64,000 bases of DNA from Marinomonas shanghaiensis (GTDB lineage: Bacteria > Pseudomonadota > Gammaproteobacteria > Pseudomonadales > Marinomonadaceae). A program made the position numbers and the translations under genes. How positions within the stretch are numbered: position 1 is the first letter of the stretch; each line of letters starts with the position of its first letter. Under the pieces are notes generated by a model. That model made no database searches. It had not been told where the DNA came from and worked only from the letters and a program-made list of their open reading frames with translations. Where the stretch lies: the NCBI RefSeq assembly GCF_003259175.1, contig NZ_QGOK01000005.1:1-64000 (forward strand), in the 5' to 3' direction. Positions 54,624 to 63,051 of this stretch are shown in pieces.

Positions 54624-54972
54624 TTTCAGCCTCACGTTTTCGTTTTCTACCTAAATCTAATTCAGATTTAGGTGTCTTTTGGTTTTTTTTCATAAAGCCA
54701 TTCAGTAAAATCAATTCGTTGTTTCTAAAGAAAAATAATACCCTTGCAATACGCCCACCTTCCAAATTGGTTCGCACCTCCCACAGCCCATCACCCATAG
54801 AACGACATATGGGCATACCGACAGGCCAACCATATTCTGCTGTTTTGATATCCTGTCCTATGGCGCTTCTATCCTCTTTTGTAAGAGACAATAACCATTC
54901 CCTGACAGGTTCACCTCCCGACGCAGTTCGGAAAAAGCGAACAGACACTTTCTTGTGTTTTATGTTATTCAT
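54616..54972 (-). CDS. higB: HigB/RelE-like toxin (Gp49 family)
   Basis: A 118-residue protein of the phage-derived Gp49-like/HigB group, a RelE-superfamily mRNA interferase. Family pieces are FRTASGGEPVREWLLSLTKEDRSAIGQDIKTAEYGWPVGMPICRSMGDGLWEVRTNLEGGRIARVLFFFRNNELILLNGFMKK, the latter with the LxxxxxKK-type end. It would cleave translated mRNAs under stress unless HigA binds it. Start ATG 54972, just upstream of its operator. A basic, Lys/Arg-rich tail (GRKRKREAEND) ends it. Confidence 0.88.
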   Translation of the reverse strand: MNNIKHKKVSVRFFRTASGGEPVREWLLSLTKEDRSAIGQDIKTAEYGWPVGMPICRSMGDGLWEVRTNLEGGRIARVLFFFRNNELILLNGFMKKNQKTPKSELDLGRKRKREAEND

Positions 54973-54982
54973 AAATTGTTTT

Positions 54983-54998
54983 GTACCATAATTGGTAC
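54983..54998. promoter_or_regulatory. Candidate HigA operator
   Basis: GTACCA-TAAT-TGGTAC is a perfect palindrome 11 bases upstream of the toxin start codon, in the place of the promoter. It could be the HigA-binding site. Confidence 0.65.
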
Positions 54999-55140
54999 GA
55001 ACTTGTATAGCTGTTTTTAACGCTGTTGTTTAGACGGAAGAAATTCAGCTTGGAGCCTTAACGCGTTAGCGCTATTGTTAAAGCTAGTAACTGTATGAAA
55101 CCCCTTTGTTTTTTTTGTTGGTGAAGTGAACTTATCGTCT

Positions 55141-58100
55141 ATGACTAAAGAAAAGTACATTCCATTAGATCGTCAATTTTCAATTATTTCGGAAGACCAA
55201 GAGGATCTAGAAAATAATGAGCTACTCTTTTCTTTAGGTCATTCAGCGCTAAAAACTTGGGTTGATTTAGAGAGTGAGTATCGCTGTGTCATTTTAGCTG
55301 AAGCGGGCGCTGGCAAGACGGAGGAATTACTCAATAGAGCTAAAGCTTTATCGGAACAGGGCAGACCATCTTTTTTTATTCGTATTGAAGAAATCGAGCA
55401 AGATTTTTATGACGCTTTTGAGGTTGGAACAGAAGGTGAATTTAATGCTTGGCTAGAATCGACAGAAGAAGCTTGGTTCTTTTTGGATTCGGTCGATGAA
55501 GCAAGGTTAGACACCCCCAGAGCTTTTGAATTTGCCTTAAAGCGATTCGCTAAAGGTATCAGAATAGGTGCTCATAGAGCGCACCTTTATATTTCCAGTC
55601 GCCCTTACTCTTGGAGGCCAGAAGCGGATCGAGAGTTGCTGAATAGACATTTATTTTTAGCTGCAAAGAAACATGAGGATGACAATACAGAAGATAATCT
55701 CACTCAACCTCAAAGTGCTTTGACTGTATACAGAATGAGTCCTTTAGATAAGGAAAGAATCCGCTGTTTCTGTGAAAAAAGGTCTGTGAATGACATCGAT
55801 GAACTTTTAAGGGAAATTGATAGAGCGAGCATTTGGAGTTTGGCTCAACGGCCTCTTGATTTAGATAGTATTTTATCGAAATGGAGAAAGGATAAAAAAC
55901 TTGGTAGCCGTCTAGATCTACTAGAACACAGTATAAATGAGCAGTTGAACGATGAACATAATATAGATAGAGCACAACGTCAGCCGTTAAATTTAGAGCA
56001 AGCTCATAAGGGGGCGCAGCGTTTGGCTGCCGCTGTCGTCATGAGCGGCCAATCAAGTATCAATATTCCTGATGCCTCGCCCGACAAATTTGGAATAGAT
56101 GCAAAAGCTGTACTGTCTGATTGGCATCCTAATGATGTGAATGCCCTGTTGGAGCGAGGTGTTTTTAGCGATGTTATTTACGGAGCGGTTCGTTTTCGGC
56201 ATCGAGATATTAGAGAGCTGCTCGCAGCAAAGTGGTTTGCTCATCTGATAGCTAATGGCGATAGTCGTTTATCTATAGAGCGTTTATTTATTGGCGAACA
56301 ATATGGCGAGACAATCATTAGGCCAAGGCTACGATCTATCTTGCCTTGGTTAATATTGTGGGATGATGGCATTAGGAATGTCGTGTTAGGTATTGATCCT
56401 GAAATTGCTATTGAAGGTGGTGATCCATCTAAACTGCCTTTACCAATAAGGCAAACTATTCTGAAGAATATTATTCGTCGAATTGTCGACGATGAAAATA
56501 ACGGCACTGTAAGAGATAACAGCGCAATTGCAAGAATTGCAGATGCAGCTCTGACAAACGATACCTTACAACTTATCGATCAATACAAGGAAAATGATGA
56601 CGCTATTTTCTTTCTTGCTCGATTGGCTTGGCAAGGAAAAATGACCGATTGCGTTGCGCCTTTGCTGGAAATCGCTCTTGACCCTATCCGAGGAATTTAT
56701 GCTCGAATTACCTCTGCTCGGGCGGTCATGACATGCAGTACTGATGAGCAAATACAATCTTTATGGCGAGAGCTCAACCAAAGCGAAGACAAACTCCCAC
56801 GTTCAATGCTAAGAGAGATAGTCGAAGAGGCTGAGCCAACCAGTGAGAATATTCAGAATATTCTACTTTCGCTTGGCAGATTGCAGTTATCTCCGAACGA
56901 ACGTTTTGAAGCCAATGGATTGAGACGGTCACTTCATCATTTTATTGGTCGAATGCCAATTATTGGAAACGCTCTTATTTTTCAGGCGTTTATTATTGGT
57001 TTGTTGGATTATTTGAACACTTCTCCATACGTTGAAAAAAGAGAATGTCAAATCTCAGAGGCTAATTCTTGGCTTCTAAGTATCGCTGTTCATGCTGTTG
57101 AGCGTCTAGTTGAGCTCAAACATCCATTTTCACTTTCCGATGAAAGTGTTTCCATCCTAATGATGTTGCCTGCATATAAGTCGTGGGGTGGAGAGTACTA
57201 TGATGATTATGAAAGTAACTTAGACGAGTTGATACCTTGCTGGAGTGAATTGAATGATCTGCTTTATTGGGCTTGTATTGAACAGGAAAAAATAAAGCTA
57301 CTTTCAGATCCTAAAAGCGAACCCTTGACCTCCGATTCTTCTATTTCTTGGCAAGGTCATTTATGGGCATTTGAAACAGTTGAGAGTTTTCAAAGACTGC
57401 TTTCATTTGTACGTTGCCGAGCATTAGAAAATGATCAGTCTATTGCGCTTAGCACTGCCTTTCGCTTTTACAGCAGACACGACAAGCCATCGGATATGCT
57501 AGCGAAGCTAAAAGCAAGCGCAGAGCATAGTGCCATTTTGACTAATAAGTTAGATATGTTGATTGATCCTCCAATATCAGATTGGGAGAAAAAACACGGA
57601 GAGGAGAATGAGAAGCGTAGGCGAAAATTCGATATTATAAAAGAACATAAAAAAACGTCCCGTGATGCTTGGATAGATGGTTTGAAAAATAACCCTGATC
57701 GTTTGCGTAACTCTATACACTTATATTTTGGTGAAGTGGCGAATGACTTTTGCTGGATACTAAATGAAATTAATAATGAAAATTCAGTAGTAAACCGAAG
57801 TAGTGGCTCAGCCTGGGTGAAATTAATTCCTGATTTTGGCTACGAAGTTGCTCTTTCTTATCGTGATGCATTGATGAAACTGTGGAGAGTTTACACTCCG
57901 TCATTACAATCAGAAAGTGGGATGAGAAATAGTTCATGCCCATACTCGCTTCTACTTGCTCTGGCTGGTTTGGAAATTGAAGCGTCTGAACATTCAGAGT
58001 TTCCATATCACTTAGATGAACCAGAAGTACATCATGCGTTGCGCTATATCACGTGGGAGATAAATGGCTTTCCTAGTTGGTTTGAGAGCATGTACCGAGC

Positions 58101-59457
58101 ATTCCCTTCATTGGTTACAAAAGCGGTTACCCAAGAACTTATTTGGGAGCTAGAAAACGCAGAGCTAGATTTGAATTACCGTATATTGAGTTCACTTGTT
58201 TTCGGCGCACCTTGGTTACATGAAGATATTGCTAATCCCCTTTTAGAGTGGTTAGAAGTCAACCCAAATACATTAAATCCGAAGAATCGAAGAGATTGTA
58301 TCCATCTTCTAGTTTCTGGGAATAGTGATGCTGCACGCCTTGTAAATATTGCAAAACAAGAAATAGATCAAAGTAACGATTTAGATAGTGTTGCTTGCTG
58401 GTTTGCTTTTTTAGTAGATTGTGATCCAGTGAATGGCATTCCTCAGCTTGAACAATGGTTAGCAGGGCTTGATCACGAGCGAGTCAGTCGAGCTGCACAA
58501 GTTTTTGTTACCGCGCTTGTTGGTGAAAGCCATAGGTCATTCAGTGTGCCTAACGTAGGTTACTTCAAGACGCCAGAGCATTTGAAAAGGCTCTATGTCC
58601 TCATGCATAAATACATTCCTTCCAAAGAGGATATAAACCGCGCTGACGGCGGAGTGTATTCTCCAGAGTTGAGAGATGATGCACAAAGCGCTCGGAGCGC
58701 ATTGTTTTCTCTTCTATGTAATATGGCTGGTTTTGCTAGTTATGCATCTATCAAACAACTGATTAAAGAACACCCCGAGCCTGAGTATCGAAAAAGGATG
58801 GCTCAACAAGCCTATAAAAGAGCAATGGCGGATGGTGATTTAGAGCTCTGGACGGTAGATCAGTTTAGTCAGTTTGATAAAAATCAGACAGTAACACCTG
58901 CAACACATCGCCAACTTTTTGATCATACGGTTAACCGACTAAACGATTTAAAAAATTGGTTAGAGCGCGGAAATGACAGCCCATGGCGAACTTGGAAAAG
59001 AACCGAGGGCGAAACAGAAATGCGAACTTTGATCGCTGGCTGGCTGAACCAAAACAGCCATGGTCAATACACAACAGCCCAAGAGTCTGAACTTGCAAAT
59101 GGCCAACGCATGGATATTTGGCTTCATAATACAAGTGTACAATCTCCTGTTCCAGTTGAGTTGAAGCTATTAGATAAAGCGTGGTCAGGCCCAGATTTAT
59201 GTGAACGATTAAGGAATCAGCTTGCGGGCGATTATCTTCGACAGGAAGGTGCTAGTTGTGGTGTCTTTCTATTAGTTGCGCAAGATATAGAACCAACAAA
59301 GCAATGGCGTATTGACGGTACATTAGTCAATTTGAGCGAGCTTTCAGCAGCGCTTAAAACCTATTGGCTGAGTATCGCTGAATACCATCCTAGAATTCAC
59401 GAGCTAGAAGTAATCGTTATTGATTTATTAGAAAGGGAAAGGTTTAGTAAGTCATAA
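55141..59457 (+). CDS. NACHT-like STAND NTPase with C-terminal PD-(D/E)XK nuclease
   Basis: About 1,438 residues from ATG 55141 (GTG 55126 would add five). It opens with a NACHT-like P-loop NTPase: Walker A AEAGAGKT with Lys59, Walker B FFLDSVDEAR with Asp116 and Asp119-Glu120, then LYISSRPYSW (sensor Arg) and a FRHRDIRELLAAKWF segment typical of NACHT winged helices. Residues about 450-1240 are helix-rich, HEAT/TPR-like, with no enzymatic motif. The C-terminus has a PD-(D/E)XK pattern: RMDIW with Asp1325, PVELK with Glu1340 and Lys1342, then NQLAGDYLR (QxxxY). This order, sensor NTPase first and nuclease last, is reversed from Avs proteins. It lies beside HigBA and suggests a single-gene phage-sensing nuclease; target and trigger are unknown. 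Confidence 0.8.
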   Translation: MTKEKYIPLDRQFSIISEDQEDLENNELLFSLGHSALKTWVDLESEYRCVILAEAGAGKTEELLNRAKALSEQGRPSFFIRIEEIEQDFYDAFEVGTEGEFNAWLESTEEAWFFLDSVDEARLDTPRAFEFALKRFAKGIRIGAHRAHLYISSRPYSWRPEADRELLNRHLFLAAKKHEDDNTEDNLTQPQSALTVYRMSPLDKERIRCFCEKRSVNDIDELLREIDRASIWSLAQRPLDLDSILSKWRKDKKLGSRLDLLEHSINEQLNDEHNIDRAQRQPLNLEQAHKGAQRLAAAVVMSGQSSINIPDASPDKFGIDAKAVLSDWHPNDVNALLERGVFSDVIYGAVRFRHRDIRELLAAKWFAHLIANGDSRLSIERLFIGEQYGETIIRPRLRSILPWLILWDDGIRNVVLGIDPEIAIEGGDPSKLPLPIRQTILKNIIRRIVDDENNGTVRDNSAIARIADAALTNDTLQLIDQYKENDDAIFFLARLAWQGKMTDCVAPLLEIALDPIRGIYARITSARAVMTCSTDEQIQSLWRELNQSEDKLPRSMLREIVEEAEPTSENIQNILLSLGRLQLSPNERFEANGLRRSLHHFIGRMPIIGNALIFQAFIIGLLDYLNTSPYVEKRECQISEANSWLLSIAVHAVERLVELKHPFSLSDESVSILMMLPAYKSWGGEYYDDYESNLDELIPCWSELNDLLYWACIEQEKIKLLSDPKSEPLTSDSSISWQGHLWAFETVESFQRLLSFVRCRALENDQSIALSTAFRFYSRHDKPSDMLAKLKASAEHSAILTNKLDMLIDPPISDWEKKHGEENEKRRRKFDIIKEHKKTSRDAWIDGLKNNPDRLRNSIHLYFGEVANDFCWILNEINNENSVVNRSSGSAWVKLIPDFGYEVALSYRDALMKLWRVYTPSLQSESGMRNSSCPYSLLLALAGLEIEASEHSEFPYHLDEPEVHHALRYITWEINGFPSWFESMYRAFPSLVTKAVTQELIWELENAELDLNYRILSSLVFGAPWLHEDIANPLLEWLEVNPNTLNPKNRRDCIHLLVSGNSDAARLVNIAKQEIDQSNDLDSVACWFAFLVDCDPVNGIPQLEQWLAGLDHERVSRAAQVFVTALVGESHRSFSVPNVGYFKTPEHLKRLYVLMHKYIPSKEDINRADGGVYSPELRDDAQSARSALFSLLCNMAGFASYASIKQLIKEHPEPEYRKRMAQQAYKRAMADGDLELWTVDQFSQFDKNQTVTPATHRQLFDHTVNRLNDLKNWLERGNDSPWRTWKRTEGETEMRTLIAGWLNQNSHGQYTTAQESELANGQRMDIWLHNTSVQSPVPVELKLLDKAWSGPDLCERLRNQLAGDYLRQEGASCGVFLLVAQDIEPTKQWRIDGTLVNLSELSAALKTYWLSIAEYHPRIHELEVIVIDLLERERFSKS

Positions 59458-59475
59458 GTTGGCTTAACTGTAAAT

Positions 59476-59551
59476 CAAGTAGAAACAAACTCACGCCGAG
59501 CGGCTTTACGCGCTTGCGCGTGGAGCGAGGCGGGAAGTTTGTTTCTGACTT
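59476..59551. repeat. Long imperfect inverted repeat
   Basis: CAAGT-AGAAACAAACT at the left pairs with AGTTTGTTTCT-G-ACTTG at the right (one bulged G). Inside, GC-rich inner arms (CGCC...GGCG and ACGCGC-TT-GCGCGT) allow a cruciform or long hairpin of about 76 nt. It follows the NACHT gene by 20 bases. It is larger than a normal terminator and has no T-run; a REP-like element or structural remnant of insertion is possible. Confidence 0.7.
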
Positions 59552-59571
59552 GCCAATAGCATTTTGAGATA

Positions 59572-59608
59572 AAAAAACCGCCCTCTCGCTAAGCCAGAGG
59601 GCGGTTGG
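59572..59608 (-). terminator. Terminator of ahpCF
   Basis: AACCGCCCTCT-CGCTAAGCC-AGAGGGCGGTT is an 11-bp stem; on the minus strand it is followed by TTTTTTT, about 35 bases after the ahpF stop. Confidence 0.9.
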
Positions 59609-59643
59609 TTCGGGTGTTGCTGAAGACAGGTTATCCCCGTTGC

Positions 59644-61191
59644 CTAGTTACGAATCAAGTAATCAAACGCACCAAGAGCCGCTGTCGCGCCAGATCCCAT
59701 GGAGATGATGATCTGTTTGTATGGCGCTGTTGTGACGTCACCCGCTGCGAAGACACCTGGAATAGACGTCTCACCATGGGCGTTGATCACGATTTCGCCT
59801 CTGTTTGTTAATTGCAATGTGTCCTTTAAAAACTCACTGTTTGGTACCAAACCGATTTGTACGAAGATCCCTGCAACGTCAACAAGGTGTGACTCGTCAG
59901 TTAGGCGATCAGTGTACTTAAGGCCAATAACACGTTGTCCATCGCCCATTACTTCCGTGGTCATGGCGTTTTTAATAATAGTGACGTTCGGCAAGGAGTT
60001 GGCTTTTTTCACCAATACATCGTCAGCACGTAAGGTATCACTGAACTCTAAAACGGTAACATGCTCAACCAGACCAGCAAGGTCGATTGCGGCTTCAATA
60101 CCTGAGTTGCCCCCACCAATCACCGCGGTTTTCTTGCCTTTGAACAAGGGACCATCGCAGTGCGGGCAGTAAGCCACACCTTTACCACGGTATTCTTGTT
60201 CACCCGGTACGTTCATTTCTCTCCAGCGTGCGCCTGTGGCAAGCACGACAGATTTACTTTTTAGTATTGCACCGTTTTCCAATTCGACTTCGATGAATTC
60301 TTTTTTCTCTAAACGAACGGCTTTTTGCGTTTTCATCAAGTCCACGTCGTAATCGAGCACGTGTTGTTCTAAGCCTGTGACCAGTTTTGGACCATCTGTG
60401 GCTTTCATGGAAATAAAGTTCTCAATCGCCATGGTGTCGGCGACTTGTCCACCAAAACGTTCTGCGACCACACCGGTACGGATGCCTTTACGAGCGGCGT
60501 AAATAGCGGCTGCGGCGCCCGCTGGGCCACCACCTACCACAAGCATGTCATAAGGGGCTTTTTCCGCTAAAGCAGCGGCTTGTTTTTTCGCGGCACCAGT
60601 GTCCACTTTGTTAACAATTTCCGCCAAAGTCATACGGCCTTGACCAAATAATTCGCCATTTAGGTACACAGAAGGTACGGCCATGATGTTGCGACTATTC
60701 ACTTCGTCTTGGAATAACGCACCGTCGATCATGGTGGCTGTAATCTTAGGATTTAACACGGCCATTAGGTTGACCGCTTGCACCACGTCTGGACAGTTGT
60801 GGCAAGAGAGGGAAATGTACACCTCAAAATTCAATTCAGCGTCTAGAGACTTAATTTGCTCTATCGTATCTTGTGCTGCTTTGGATGGATGACCACCTGC
60901 TTGCAATAGTGCTAGCACAAGAGAGGTAAATTCGTGACCCATTGGGATGCCTGCAAAACGCACACGTGCTGCTTCGCCTTTTGGCGCGATGGCCATTTGC
61001 GGTGCACGACCTGATGCGTTTTCATCCACCGTTAGGGTGATTTTGTCGCTTTTTAGCTCGGTGATTTCACGAGCCAGTTCGAGTAATTCTTGTGATTTTG
61101 CTGAACCATTTGTGGACACAGTAATTTCAATCGGATTAACGATATTTTGCAGGTATGTGCCCAACTGCTGTTTTAAGTTTGCTTCTAACAT
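59644..61191 (-). CDS. ahpF: Alkyl hydroperoxide reductase subunit F
   Basis: A 515-residue flavoprotein that passes electrons from NADH to AhpC. The N-terminal domain has a CxxC ([11 protein letters not shown]); the rest is a thioredoxin-reductase-like FAD/NAD(P) module with [17 protein letters not shown], the redox disulphide YCPHCDG (CxxC) and [15 protein letters not shown]. Length and domain order match E. coli AhpF (521). It lies downstream of ahpC in the same operon after a hairpin. Confidence 0.97.
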   Translation of the reverse strand: MLEANLKQQLGTYLQNIVNPIEITVSTNGSAKSQELLELAREITELKSDKITLTVDENASGRAPQMAIAPKGEAARVRFAGIPMGHEFTSLVLALLQAGGHPSKAAQDTIEQIKSLDAELNFEVYISLSCHNCPDVVQAVNLMAVLNPKITATMIDGALFQDEVNSRNIMAVPSVYLNGELFGQGRMTLAEIVNKVDTGAAKKQAAALAEKAPYDMLVVGGGPAGAAAAIYAARKGIRTGVVAERFGGQVADTMAIENFISMKATDGPKLVTGLEQHVLDYDVDLMKTQKAVRLEKKEFIEVELENGAILKSKSVVLATGARWREMNVPGEQEYRGKGVAYCPHCDGPLFKGKKTAVIGGGNSGIEAAIDLAGLVEHVTVLEFSDTLRADDVLVKKANSLPNVTIIKNAMTTEVMGDGQRVIGLKYTDRLTDESHLVDVAGIFVQIGLVPNSEFLKDTLQLTNRGEIVINAHGETSIPGVFAAGDVTTAPYKQIIISMGSGATAALGAFDYLIRN

Positions 61192-61269
61192 GATGATGAA
61201 ACCTGTGTGTTTGATTGATTTACTGTGTTGAATAGCTGTGTTTAAGTGCTTTAGCGTGGTGAGAGAAGA

Positions 61270-61295
61270 GTGACTCTTTCAGAAGAAAGAGTCAC
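61270..61295 (-). terminator. Attenuator-like hairpin between ahpC and ahpF
   Basis: GTGACTCTTTC-AGAA-GAAAGAGTCAC, an 11-bp perfect stem in the gap between ahpC and ahpF. It may lower transcription into ahpF or stabilise ahpC mRNA, giving the usual excess of AhpC. Confidence 0.7.
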
Positions 61296-61320
61296 AACGA
61301 CTGTCTACACAGCAGTTAGC

Positions 61321-61878
61321 TTAGATTTTGCCAACTAGGTCTAGAGAAGGAGTCAATGTTGCTTCGCCTTCTTTCCATTTCGCTGGGCAAACTTCACCTG
61401 GGTGAGCGGCAACGTATTGTGCTGCTTTTACTTTGCGAAGTAGGTCTTGAGCGTCGCGGCCAATACCTTCTGCTGTGATTTCCATTGCTTGGATAGTGCC
61501 TTGTGGATCGATCAAGAAAGTCGCACGGTCAGCAAGACCTTGACCTTCGCGCATTACGCCGAAGTTGTTCGTGATGTTGCCTGTTTGATCGCCAACCATA
61601 TAGTACTGGATTTTGCCGATCGTTTCAGAGCTGGCATGCCATGCTTTGTGAGTGAAGTGAGTGTCTGTAGAAACAGAGAATACTTCAACACCGCGAGATT
61701 GAAGCTCAGCGTAGTTGTCTGCCACGTCACCTAATTCCGTTGGGCAAACGAAAGTGAAGTCAGCTGGGTAGAAGAAGAATACAGCCCATTTGCCTAATAC
61801 ATCTTTTTCAGAAATTTCTACGAATTCGCCGTTTTTAAAAGCTGTTGCATTGAATGGTTTGATTTGCGTGTTGATCAT
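61321..61878 (-). CDS. ahpC: Alkyl hydroperoxide reductase subunit C (peroxiredoxin)
   Basis: Start ATG 61878, preceded by TAGGAGAAAC, gives 185 residues (E. coli 187). The peroxidatic Cys is in [12 protein letters not shown] and the resolving Cys in [11 protein letters not shown], a typical 2-Cys peroxiredoxin. It reduces H2O2, peroxynitrite and organic peroxides using AhpF. The longer open frame upstream has no support. Confidence 0.97.
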   Translation of the reverse strand: MINTQIKPFNATAFKNGEFVEISEKDVLGKWAVFFFYPADFTFVCPTELGDVADNYAELQSRGVEVFSVSTDTHFTHKAWHASSETIGKIQYYMVGDQTGNITNNFGVMREGQGLADRATFLIDPQGTIQAMEITAEGIGRDAQDLLRKVKAAQYVAAHPGEVCPAKWKEGEATLTPSLDLVGKI

Positions 61879-61940
61879 TGTGTTTCTCCTAATGTGTTTA
61901 AGTTCGTTACCAACGAGACTCATATTAGGGAAAAACATAA

Positions 61941-61990
61941 AATAGATAAAATTGTTAATAACTAAAGTTATGATTGTCAAAAACTATCGG
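61941..61990. promoter_or_regulatory. Candidate peroxide-response site before ahpC
   Basis: A perfect palindrome ATAACT-AA-AGTTAT at 61958-61971 sits inside AT-rich sequence with ATAG (61942) and CTAT (61984) elements at the edges, 80-105 bases upstream of ahpC. It loosely resembles the half-site layout of OxyR sites, but spacing is not a clean fit. Confidence 0.35.
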
Positions 61991-61998
61991 TTGTGTTG

Positions 61999-63051
61999 TT
62001 AATCAGGATAAGCAGCTCGAATTTTTTCTATTTCAGAAATGATCTGAGGGAGGTATGTAATGAGTTGCGGATCAAAATGTTTGCCTTTGTTTTCCTCCAT
62101 GTAGCGAATGGCGTCTGTCAGTGGCCATGCTTCTTTATAGGGGCGTTTTGATAGTAAGGCATCCAGCACATCCGCAATGGCGACAATACGGCCTTCTAGA
62201 GGAATCTTGTCACCCGATAAACCATAAGGATAGCCTGTGCCGTCCCATTTTTCATGATGGGTTAATGCAATGACTTCGGCCATTTTTAACATTGGATCGT
62301 CGTCGCAATCACCTAAAATTTTGGCACCAAATAAGGTGTGTTGTTTCATGATTTCCCATTCGTCTGGGTTGAGCTTTCCTGGTTTCAATAGAATGGCATC
62401 GGAAATACCTATTTTCCCAACATCGTGCATAGGGGCGGCATTGAACAACATATCTATCCATTCACTATTACCGCCATAGGCTTCAGCGAGTAGCCTAGAA
62501 TAGTGACTCATGCGAATCACGTGGGCTCCCGTTTCATTGTCTTTGTATTCCACCGCTCGACCAAGGTGATGAATAATACGCAGGCGATTACGTTCTAATG
62601 ACTGAGTGCGTTCTTTGACCTTCTCTTGTAGCTGCCGATTTTGATTGTACAAGGCAATATGAGTACGAACTCTGGCTTTGACCCGAGGAGGGCTAATCGG
62701 TTTGGTAATATAGTCAACCGCCCCCAGCGCAAAACCTTGTTCTTCATCGCAGGCGTTGGCTTTCGCTGTAACAAACAAGACGGGAATATCGGAGGTAATG
62801 GGGTTAGCTTTTAATTGGCGGCAGACCTCATAACCATCCATTTCAGGCATCATCACGTCCAATAAGATCATCTCTGGCTTAGGAACGCTTTGGGCGATCT
62901 GAAGGGCTTTTTTGCCATTGGTCGCTACTTTAAGGTCATAATCGTTGCGTAACGTCGCTGCCAATACATCAATATTATCGGGCGTGTCGTCTACGATTAG
63001 AATCGTAGGTTTAAGCGGGCTTTGTTCTAGCATAACGTGGTTATCAATCAT
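61999..63051 (-). CDS. Response regulator with HD-GYP phosphodiesterase
   Basis: A 350-residue protein: receiver (ILIVDDTPDNIDVLAATL, phosphoacceptor MILLDVMMPEMDGY, VTAKAN, KPISPPRV), a helical linker, then an HD-GYP domain with NAAPMHDVGKIGI (HD), HEKWDGTGYPYGL (HE...DGTGYP) and IVAIADVLDALLSKRPYK. HD-GYP domains hydrolyse cyclic di-GMP; it would be switched by phosphorylation from the upstream hybrid kinase. The start ATG overlaps the upstream stop by four bases. Confidence 0.95.
   Translation of the reverse strand: MIDNHVMLEQSPLKPTILIVDDTPDNIDVLAATLRNDYDLKVATNGKKALQIAQSVPKPEMILLDVMMPEMDGYEVCRQLKANPITSDIPVLFVTAKANACDEEQGFALGAVDYITKPISPPRVKARVRTHIALYNQNRQLQEKVKERTQSLERNRLRIIHHLGRAVEYKDNETGAHVIRMSHYSRLLAEAYGGNSEWIDMLFNAAPMHDVGKIGISDAILLKPGKLNPDEWEIMKQHTLFGAKILGDCDDDPMLKMAEVIALTHHEKWDGTGYPYGLSGDKIPLEGRIVAIADVLDALLSKRPYKEAWPLTDAIRYMEENKGKHFDPQLITYLPQIISEIEKIRAAYPD

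Noticed and set aside
59476..59551. Integron attC site
   Set aside because: The inverted repeat lacks recognisable attC core (GTTRRRY/RYYYAAC) boxes and no integrase gene was seen.
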